Part shown: one piece after another, positions 30,968 through 37,050 of the stretch
How positions within the stretch are numbered: the stretch's first letter is position 1
Layout of the letters: each line of letters begins with the position of its first letter
NCBI GenBank assembly: GCA_047947135.1
Contig: CP170457.1
Location: 1,426,001 to 1,490,000 of the forward strand
Source: Planctobacterium sp047947135
Lineage (GTDB): Bacteria > Pseudomonadota > Gammaproteobacteria > Enterobacterales > Alteromonadaceae
Reading direction: 5' to 3'
DNA length: 64,000 nucleotides
The notes under the pieces: generated by a model
Database searches by the model: none
What the model was told of the DNA's origin: nothing
What the model saw: only the letters and a program-made list of their open reading frames with translations
Translations under genes and position numbers: made by a program

Positions 30968-31087
30968 TGCCTGGCGGCCATAGCGATACGGCACCACCTG
31001 ATCCCTTTCCGAACTCAGTAGTGAAACGTATTAGCGGCGATGGTAGTGTGGGGTTTCCCCATGTGAGAGTAGCACACTGCCAGGCTC
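30968..31087 (+). rRNA. rrf: 5S ribosomal RNA
   Basis: 120 nt from TGCCTGGCGGCCATAGCGAT to TGCCAGGCTC, with the terminal helix TGCCTGGC/GCCAGGC and the conserved CCGAACTCAG loop. The spacer to 23S (30822-30967) holds no tRNA. Its 3' end and tail are the source of fragments repeated in 31168-33199. Confidence 0.97.
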
Positions 31088-31100
31088 CTATTTAGAAAGA

Positions 31101-31128
31101 GGGCTATCCGAGAGGATGGCCCTTTTTT
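31101..31128 (+). terminator. Terminator of the rrn operon
   Basis: GGGCTATCC (31101-31109), loop GAGA, GGATGGCCC (31114-31122), then TTTTTT. Confidence 0.92.
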
Positions 31129-31167
31129 GTATCTGCAATTTGGTAATATTTGAGTTCTTAGCACATT

Positions 31168-31222
31168 ATCCGGGATAGCCCTCTTCCTAAATTTGAGATT
31201 CGCTGCGCTCTCACATGGGGAC
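31168..31222 (-). repeat. Inverted remnant of the 5S tail and terminator
   Basis: Read on the minus strand, the segment contains CCCCATGTGAGAG (a 5S 3' stretch) and ATTTAGGAAGAGGGCTATCC, nearly identical to the DNA right after the real 5S (ATTTAGAAAGAGGGCTATCC). It is therefore a decayed, inverted copy of the end of an rrn operon, next to the IS630 element. Confidence 0.7.
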
Positions 31223-31247
31223 ACCTAATACCAATTCCATTAAAGAC

Positions 31248-31952
31248 CTACCCACCGACAGTAGCCCATTTTCTGCTGCATATTGATGCCACTGTTGATG
31301 CATCTTCAATGAAGGTGTTCCATGCGTTTGAGCATGCATCGACGATATCTTCGTACCCAGAGAATACTCGATTGGCCAGGTGATGCTGTCGTATCCAGCT
31401 CCATACCTGTTCTATTGGATTGAGTTCAGGTGAGTAGGGAGGAAGTTTGAGTATTCGTACATTATCGAATTCAACCACCGTATCTTCGGTGTGCCATCCG
31501 GCACCGTCCATGATCACCACTGCCATTCTTCCTTCTTCAGTGCGTTTTGAGATTTGTTCGAGATGTTTTGTCATGATGTCTTTGTTAACCCATGGGGCGA
31601 TAAGGGCTTCAGTGGCTCCCGTTGCGGGACATACAGCACCGAAGAGGTAGGCACTGTCGAATTGTTGTTGCCTGACGACGCGGGGTCTGCTTCCTTTTTT
31701 TGCCCATAAACGAGTCGTGGTATTTTGTTGACCAAACCTGGCTTCATCCTGAAACCATATATCTATCTTGTCCAAAGGTATGTGTAATGGACAAAGATTG
31801 ATCAAATTAAACTTCAGTTTTTTTAAACTCTTCCTGAGCTTGTTCCGATTGTTTCGGATGTCTGGACCGACTGGAAAGCCATGAAAATCCCAGCTCATGC
31901 AACAGTCGGTATACATTAGACAGCTTGTACTCCACACCAAGTTCAGAAGCAA
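31248..31952 (-). CDS. IS630 transposase, C-terminal frame (DDE domain)
   Basis: C-terminal part of the Tc1/mariner-like DDE transposase. Numbered from the first possible start (234 residues), the catalytic residues are D69 in WFQDEARFGQ, D149 in IMDGAGWH and E181 in YSPELNPIEQVW. The first 45 or so residues upstream of LKFNLINL are probably not translated in this frame; meaningful protein starts where the frame meets the first one, at a run of seven A (31818-31824 on the plus strand as T). Joined to the N-terminal frame it would give about 342 residues, the family's usual length. Confidence 0.85.
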   Translation of the reverse strand: MLLNLVWSTSCLMYTDCCMSWDFHGFPVGPDIRNNRNKLRKSLKKLKFNLINLCPLHIPLDKIDIWFQDEARFGQQNTTTRLWAKKGSRPRVVRQQQFDSAYLFGAVCPATGATEALIAPWVNKDIMTKHLEQISKRTEEGRMAVVIMDGAGWHTEDTVVEFDNVRILKLPPYSPELNPIEQVWSWIRQHHLANRVFSGYEDIVDACSNAWNTFIEDASTVASICSRKWATVGG

Positions 31953-32277
31953 TCCACTCCCGAATGGCTTTGCCCGTTAATCGTCCTCCTTCGTCAGACT
32001 GACTCTCAAACTCTACGTACTTGCACAACTTCTTTAGTTGCTCTGGTGTCAGAGAAGGAGGTCGCCCCGGAGGCGGTTTGGAGTCTAGTCCGGTCAAACC
32101 GTCCTCTAAAAAGGCGGCCACCCAATTGTTTACACTGCGGCGACTTACTTTTAAAGTGCGGGCGATCTGGGATCTGTTCATTCCCTCTTTGAAATGAGCT
32201 AATGCAAGCAATCGCATTCTCTTTGCAGCGTTTCTTTCCTTTTTGGAAAGCGCTATGAAATCTATATCTTTTAGCAT
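31807..32277 (-). CDS. IS630 transposase, N-terminal frame (helix-turn-helix)
   Basis: 156 residues with a homeodomain-like DNA-binding region: MNRSQIARTLKVSRRSVNNW (about 34-53) followed by FLEDGLTGLDSKPPPGRPPS and a second helical domain (GRLTGKAIREWIASELG). It binds the element ends. The frame stops 4 codons after the seven-A run; removing one A would fuse it in frame with the DDE part. Either a frameshift mutation, or transcriptional slippage or +1 shifting at the A-run, explains the split. Confidence 0.85.
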   Translation of the reverse strand: MLKDIDFIALSKKERNAAKRMRLLALAHFKEGMNRSQIARTLKVSRRSVNNWVAAFLEDGLTGLDSKPPPGRPPSLTPEQLKKLCKYVEFESQSDEGGRLTGKAIREWIASELGVEYKLSNVYRLLHELGFSWLSSRSRHPKQSEQAQEEFKKTEV

Positions 32278-32335
32278 CTAATTATCGATTGTATCAACAC
32301 CGTAATTAGATCACATATTTTATGGAAATGGTATA

Positions 32336-33199
32336 ACTCCTGAATCCATGCAGTCGACTGCCAGGCTCCTATTTAGAAAAACAAAGAACCCAGCGAAAGC
32401 TGGGTTTTTTGTTTTTAGAACAGGCATCTGACGATGCTGTTTTCATGGGAACCTAACCCATGTATCAAACTGATGCATTGGTTATCTGATGAGGGTAACG
32501 GGTGGTTACGTCCATGTAGCTGGGCTCCAGCCCGGACGTCCTGTCCGGTCGCTACGAGAGCTGCGTTCTGTCGAACGGTCTCTCTCCGCCCCCATGTGAG
32601 AGTAGCACTCGACAACCGTTCCTGACGTTGTTCTAACTCCTGCATCCATGCAGTCGACTGCCAGGCTCCTATTTAGAAAAACAAAGAACCCAGCGAAAGC
32701 TGGGTTTTTTGTTTTTAGAACAGGCATCTTGCGATGCTGTTCTTATGGGGACCTAACCCATGTATCAAACTGATGCATTGGTTATCTGATGAGGGTAATG
32801 GGTGATTACGTCCATGTAGCTTGGCTCCAGCCCGGACGTCGTGTCCGGTCGCTACGAGAGCTGCGTTCTGTCGAACGGTCTCTCTCCGCCCCCATGTGAG
32901 AGTAGCACTCGGCAACTGCTCCCGGCGTTGCCCTAACTCCTGAATCCATGCAGTCGACTGCCAGGCTCCTATTTAGAAAAACAAAGAACCCAGCGAAAGC
33001 TGGGTTTTTTGTTTTTAGAACAGGCATCTGACGATGCTGTTTTCATGGGAACCTAACCCATGTATCAAACTGTCGCATTAGTTATCTGATGAGGGTCATG
33101 GGTGATTACGTCCATGTAACTGGGCTCCAGCCCGGACGTCCTGTCCGGTCGCTACGAGAGCTGCGTTCTGTCGAACGGTCTCTCTTCGCCCCCATGTGA
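32336..33199 (+). repeat. Three tandem 300-bp units with 5S fragments, terminators and conserved stems
   Basis: Units start at 32336, 32636 and 32936 with an exact 300-bp period; the third breaks off near 33199. Each has CTGCCAGGCTCCTATTTAGAAA-like DNA equal to the 5S end and its tail, a strong terminator stem (AACCCAGC/GCTGGGTT), stems CATGGG/CCCATG, GTAAC/GTTAC, CCGGAC/GTCCGG, GAGAG/CTCTC, and CCCCATGTGAGAGTAGCAC, another 5S stretch. Between the two 5S stretches a segment of about 49 bp containing a palindrome GCAGTCGACTGC is inserted. Several stems differ between units by paired changes, so the structure is kept. No credible protein is encoded. The IS630 element is inserted at the left edge of the first unit. 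Confidence 0.9.
32390..32411 (+). terminator. Terminator in repeat unit 1 (also at 32690-32711 and 32990-33011)
   Basis: CCCAGC, loop GAAA, GCTGGG then a run of T, identical in all three units. It lies right after the 5S tail fragment. Confidence 0.85.
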
Positions 33200-33400
33200 C
33201 CAATTCGTCTGGAACGAAATTATGTCCTACATCCATGTAGTCCACTTGCTTCGCAAGCCAGCTAAAGCTGTTCTGCATTGTTCACAAATAGCCCTAAAGC
33301 CGCCAAGAACAATACATATAGTTGGCGCACCTGGTTGGTGCGCCATGGTTGCACATAGATATTTTTAATATTGTCCCGCTTTTGTTCTTCTCAGTCGCTT
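33200..33400. other. Non-coding stretch with a 9-bp perfect hairpin
   Basis: Contains a palindromic CTACATCCATGTAG (33228-33241) resembling the TCCATGTAGC of the tandem units, CTTGCTTCGCAAG, and a perfect stem TGGCGCACC/GGTGCGCCA (33323-33331 and 33337-33345), downstream of the mmuM-like gene on its strand. No U-run follows, so termination is doubtful. No gene seen. Confidence 0.5.
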
Positions 33401-34357
33401 TCACTTTTCTGCTAATAGCTCTTCCAAACAAGTCTCGCTGATAGATTGTATATGGCGATGATCGGTGCCACAGCAGCCACCCAATACGTTGATGTGGGGA
33501 TGCTGTTCTCGAATATCTCTATACAGTTTTCCTAAATCCTGTGGATCACCATCATCCAGATGTTCTGCTTCGTCCAATTCAGCGTGACTCATTTTTGAGG
33601 CGTTCGCTCTTATGCCTTTAATACGTTTAGTCCAACTCTGGTCTGTATCAATTGTTGTAGAGAAATGACTTGGGTGAGCACAGTTAATCATAAAATAGCT
33701 GACATAGTTGTGAGTCATTTCGTCAACCAGTGAGATTGCCGCAGACAACGGTGTGCCATCAGGCAGTTTACCATCGGCTTCCACGGTAAAAGAGATAACA
33801 ACCGGCACGGATCTGGATCTTGCCACTGAGGCGATGGCGATAGCTTCTTTTACGTTGGTCATAGTAATGGCCGTGATTAAGTCCACGTTTGCTTCTCGAA
33901 AAGCTACGATCTGCGCTTCGTGGTAGACGGCGGCCTCGGATACTGACATGGCGTCTGTAACTTTATATCCATCGCCTCGCGGGCCAATACAGCCGCTAAT
34001 TAAAATAGGGCTGATGGTGTTGCTATATTCCTGTAAAAGCTCTTTCAATAATGCGATAGCCTTTAGGTTAGCCTGTTTTAGCTGTGTTTCATTGTAACCA
34101 AGCAATGCCCCCCAGTCACTACTGGCCCGCCATGTCGCACTTTCCAGAATAAATCCGGTGTTCTGTTGTCGGGCAATATCTAAATAGCGCCTGTAATAGT
34201 TTTTTATGGCATTGCAGCCCTGTTCCTCTGCCAGCAATGCAAATGCGGCGAAATAGGGGAGGTCTATTCCTTCATGGAATATTAAAGTGGTTTCTAAGCC
34301 CCCATCGGTAAGAAATAATTGCTTAGCGTAGTGCTGGAATTGTATTTGCGTTGACAT
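33401..34357 (-). CDS. Homocysteine S-methyltransferase family protein (MmuM-like)
   Basis: A 318-residue barrel enzyme of the Hcy-binding family, which moves a methyl group from S-methylmethionine or SAM to homocysteine, giving methionine. The zinc ligands are Cys in INCAHP (about residue 224) and the pair in GGCCGTDHRH near the C-terminus; the N-terminal FLTDGGLETTLIF is typical. Homologues of this branch are also annotated as betaine-type or unknown methyltransferases, so the donor is not certain. Divergent from the TetR gene, with a palindromic operator-like site between. Confidence 0.85.
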   Translation of the reverse strand: MSTQIQFQHYAKQLFLTDGGLETTLIFHEGIDLPYFAAFALLAEEQGCNAIKNYYRRYLDIARQQNTGFILESATWRASSDWGALLGYNETQLKQANLKAIALLKELLQEYSNTISPILISGCIGPRGDGYKVTDAMSVSEAAVYHEAQIVAFREANVDLITAITMTNVKEAIAIASVARSRSVPVVISFTVEADGKLPDGTPLSAAISLVDEMTHNYVSYFMINCAHPSHFSTTIDTDQSWTKRIKGIRANASKMSHAELDEAEHLDDGDPQDLGKLYRDIREQHPHINVLGGCCGTDHRHIQSISETCLEELLAEK

Positions 34358-34523
34358 GCTGTTCTCCTTTATCGTGCGGCTTTTAAATGCTACGTCTTGC
34401 CAGTTTGTAATACACCAAGCTTGTGGTTCTGTATCTACTGCATGATAGAAACCTTAATTTTTACAATTGCTTAGCATTAAATCGCGGGTGTCATCGACAC
34501 ATGTTTTATTGATTTGTCTGGAG

Positions 34524-34546
34524 AAACTGTACTTAGGGTACAGTTT
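34524..34546 (+). promoter_or_regulatory. Palindromic operator candidate for the TetR protein
   Basis: AAACTGTAC (34524-34532), 5-nt spacer, GTACAGTTT (34538-34546): a perfect 9-bp inverted repeat. It directly precedes a -10-like TATACT (34548-34553), placing it where a repressor would block the tetR promoter. Confidence 0.6.
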
Positions 34547-34604
34547 TTATACTGTGATATTGGGTTACACTTAACAGGTTGCAGATTCCGTAGGAGAGAG
34601 CCAA

Positions 34605-35222
34605 ATGAATAAAGCTGCAAAGACCAAAAATACTATTTTGGATATTGCCGAACGTGCTGTATTTCAAAAAGGTTTTGGGGCTACCTCCATTGAAGAAATC
34701 ATTGCTGAGGCGGGGATTACAAAAAGTGGCTTTTTTTATCATTTCAAAGATAAAAATGAACTGGCTAAAGCCTTACTGATCCGTTACACAGAGATCGAAA
34801 ATGAGATATTGGATGAACTCTTTGATAGAGGGAAAACCCTGCACGATGATCCGCTTCATGCATTTTTGATATCCCTAAATTTACTCGCTGAAATGATGGA
34901 AAACATAGAAGAGGGGCATCCCGGCTGTATGGTTGCGACCTATTGTTACCAAGAACGTCTGTTTAATAAGGAAGTGGTGTCTCTATATAAACAAACTGCA
35001 TTGGGATGGCGGGCCCGTTTTTTATCTTCATTGCAGGATATTAATGACAAGTATCCATTAAATGAAGATGTTGCTCTTAGTGACTTGGCCGACATGGTAT
35101 CCGCCGTAATCGATGGTGGTATCGTGTTAAGTAAGGCTATGCATGAACCCAATATTCTAGCGCGTCAAATTCGACTTTACCGGAGTTATATTAAACTGTT
35201 GTTTTTGCCAAAGCCTGCGTGA
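34605..35222 (+). CDS. TetR/AcrR family transcriptional regulator
   Basis: 205 residues. The N-terminal helix-turn-helix reads TSIEEIIAEAGITKSGFFYH followed by FKDKNELAKALL (about 27-56), a standard TetR fold; the C-terminal ligand domain is helical, with GHPGCMVATYCYQERLF as a central stretch. Start preceded by AGGAGAG. Upstream, a perfect palindrome overlaps its likely promoter, so it probably represses itself, and possibly the divergent methyltransferase or the downstream exported hydrolase. Ligand unknown. Confidence 0.88.
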   Translation: MNKAAKTKNTILDIAERAVFQKGFGATSIEEIIAEAGITKSGFFYHFKDKNELAKALLIRYTEIENEILDELFDRGKTLHDDPLHAFLISLNLLAEMMENIEEGHPGCMVATYCYQERLFNKEVVSLYKQTALGWRARFLSSLQDINDKYPLNEDVALSDLADMVSAVIDGGIVLSKAMHEPNILARQIRLYRSYIKLLFLPKPA

Positions 35223-35357
35223 ACTGCTTCACAATATCGCTTTAAATTCTGAAACACTTGTCGCATGGCACCTTTATTATCGTCTTTATCCTAGGTGGTG
35301 GAGGACAAGCTTTTGGTTTGTTCTGGCCAGACAATTTAACAGGATTTAGGGGTTAGC

Positions 35358-36938
35358 ATGTATAAAACAGTAGTTGCTTTTTCGGTTTCGTTGTTATTGC
35401 TTGGAGGCGCTCAAGCGAGTGTGGATAGCGATTTTAAACCCATCCCCCAGGAGCGGTTTAGCATTTATACCGGTGATGGAAACTATAAACAGGTTTATCA
35501 CTGGGAGTTCAACTCAGAGGGCACGGGGCCTGCCGTTACGGTGTTTCTTAATCATGGTTCAGGAGGTGAATGGTACGACGAAATTGAGACCGAGTTTTCA
35601 TTATGTGGCCCAGATTACATCAATGAAAATGGTGATTTCACAGGTAGTGAATATGAGGGATTATGTCAGCTCAGTGAACAGGGAGAGCGACTGTTTTTAG
35701 CTGATTTTAATCAATATCATGTTCCAGTTGGACCTGAACTTGAGCGCTTTATGCTCAAAAAAATAGTGGGTAGCAGTAAATTTGCTGCCTGGTATTGGCA
35801 GGATGCATTTCGTCAATTCGATTCACCGGTTCATGTGTTTATGGTTGGCAGATACAATATCAGCAAAGATCCGGAGCATCTGAACAATGCGTTGTTCTGG
35901 CTAAACGTCACCGAACAACAGTCGGTTAGCAGAGAAACGTTGCCGCCATATAACTTTGATGGCTATGGCGTGAAAGATATTGATGGCGATGATCGTCCTT
36001 TTCATGCCGCTCCGGATATCAGTGGCTTTGACAACATGTTCCTATACAAAGCGGTAAAACAAAGATTTCCTTCGGTTAGTTTGAACAACTTGATCATAGA
36101 GGGACGCTCGAACGGCGGTTCTGCGATGTTCGCACTATCAGCGGACTATAAAATCTGGCCGCAGCATATTCGTGATTTTTGGGGACGCAACCTAAATACC
36201 TCGCCCGTTCCTCCTTCTGAGCCAGATGCGCCAACAGCTACTGCCGATCTGGAAGCAATCATGGCAGAGCCAGCCTTGGCGGACGCGTTTAACCTGATGT
36301 TGTCACAATATTCTATGCAGGATTTATTGAGTCAACTGGAGCAGGGTAAAAGTTTTGGATTAATGGCTGATGGCATTGAGATTCAGCCAGAAACGTCAGG
36401 GTCAGGTGATTATTACTATTCTGACAATGAAGTGGAGTTTGATGACAATACCTTTGCAGCGCAATTAACGGAGATGTTGGGGGGCGATTTTTATCAGGAT
36501 GCAAAACTGGTGCATGGATTTTATCCTGGCTGCCGCCTTGATGCTTTAATGCAACTTGACTCGAATATGAGTGAGGGGGAGTTAAATCACAATGGTGATT
36601 CGGTTCTGGGCTATCAGGTTGCGCTGCCCACCATGTTCAGTTTTGCCAGTGAAGATTCTATCTACACCTATTGGTGCGACGACAGGATTGCGCAGGCACA
36701 AAATAACAACTCAGCACCAGTGCTTAATGACCTGACAGTGCCAATAGATGGACAGGTTTTTAATGGTGTTGACCATGGCTTTGATTATAAGGATGTCTAT
36801 CGCAACCTAGAGAAGCACTCTGCGCAACAACAATTGCGTTCACAGCAAGCCAGGCAGGCCATTGAACGAGTAGTGAATCAGGCCATAAAGCAAGCAGGAT
36901 TAGAAGGTCAGTATCAGTTGCCTTATGATCTTGATTAA
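35358..36938 (+). CDS. Exported alpha/beta-hydrolase-like protein
   Basis: A 526-residue exported protein: signal peptide MYKTVVAFSVSLLLLGGAQA, then an alpha/beta-hydrolase-like fold. A nucleophile elbow GRSNGGSAM (about residue 250) offers the serine, FLNHGSGGEWYD (about 63) resembles an oxyanion-hole loop, and GVDHGFDY near the C-terminus may supply the histidine. The paired cysteines in LCGPDYINEN, GLCQL, GCRLD and WCDDR suggest disulfides in the periplasm. An unspecified esterase or peptidase is likely; I cannot name the substrate. Confidence 0.65.
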   Translation: MYKTVVAFSVSLLLLGGAQASVDSDFKPIPQERFSIYTGDGNYKQVYHWEFNSEGTGPAVTVFLNHGSGGEWYDEIETEFSLCGPDYINENGDFTGSEYEGLCQLSEQGERLFLADFNQYHVPVGPELERFMLKKIVGSSKFAAWYWQDAFRQFDSPVHVFMVGRYNISKDPEHLNNALFWLNVTEQQSVSRETLPPYNFDGYGVKDIDGDDRPFHAAPDISGFDNMFLYKAVKQRFPSVSLNNLIIEGRSNGGSAMFALSADYKIWPQHIRDFWGRNLNTSPVPPSEPDAPTATADLEAIMAEPALADAFNLMLSQYSMQDLLSQLEQGKSFGLMADGIEIQPETSGSGDYYYSDNEVEFDDNTFAAQLTEMLGGDFYQDAKLVHGFYPGCRLDALMQLDSNMSEGELNHNGDSVLGYQVALPTMFSFASEDSIYTYWCDDRIAQAQNNNSAPVLNDLTVPIDGQVFNGVDHGFDYKDVYRNLEKHSAQQQLRSQQARQAIERVVNQAIKQAGLEGQYQLPYDLD

Positions 36939-36972
36939 AGTACAGCCAAGCAGCAAAGAACATGCAAAACAA

Positions 36973-37000
36973 CGCCGGAGTAAACCGGCGCGGTTTTAGC
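36973..37000 (+). terminator. Terminator after the exported hydrolase
   Basis: CGCCGG (36973-36978), loop AGTAAA, CCGGCG (36985-36990), then CGGTTTTAGC. Lies between convergent genes. Confidence 0.5.
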
Positions 37001-37019
37001 TATCTTTAACTGCACTTTA

Positions 37020-37050
37020 GAAGCTGCTGGATTACAGATCCAGCAGCTTC
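37020..37050 (-). terminator. 13-bp hairpin overlapping the stop codon of the M16 gene
   Basis: Perfect stem of 13 bp (37020-37032 and 37038-37050), 5-nt loop. The stop codon of the M16 protease gene (37032-37034) falls at the loop, so the last codons form one arm. No U-run follows. Confidence 0.5.

Larger units (their letters stand above)
31229..32333 (-). mobile_element. IS630-family insertion sequence
   Basis: About 1105 bp, the usual IS630 size. Imperfect terminal inverted repeats: left TACCAATTCCATTAAA and right end (complement) TACCATTTCCATAAAA. It lies in the TAACTCC segment of the 300-bp tandem repeat, at a TA, the IS630 target; on the right the TA is at 32334-32335, while on the left TA is at 31226-31227, one base off, so the exact left edge is uncertain. 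It encodes a transposase in two frames. Confidence 0.85.

Noticed and set aside
32336..33199. CRISPR array or integron attC array
   Set aside because: Units are 300 bp with internal variation and no short-repeat/spacer alternation; no attC core pairs (RYYYAAC with GTTRRRY) at the right spacing and no integrase.
32415..33278. Open frames on both strands in the 300-bp units, some ending in FLNRSLAV-like sequence
   Set aside because: They repeat because the DNA repeats, cross terminator stems and 5S fragments, and lack ribosome binding sites. A similar frame lies across the real 5S tail, a well-known false annotation.
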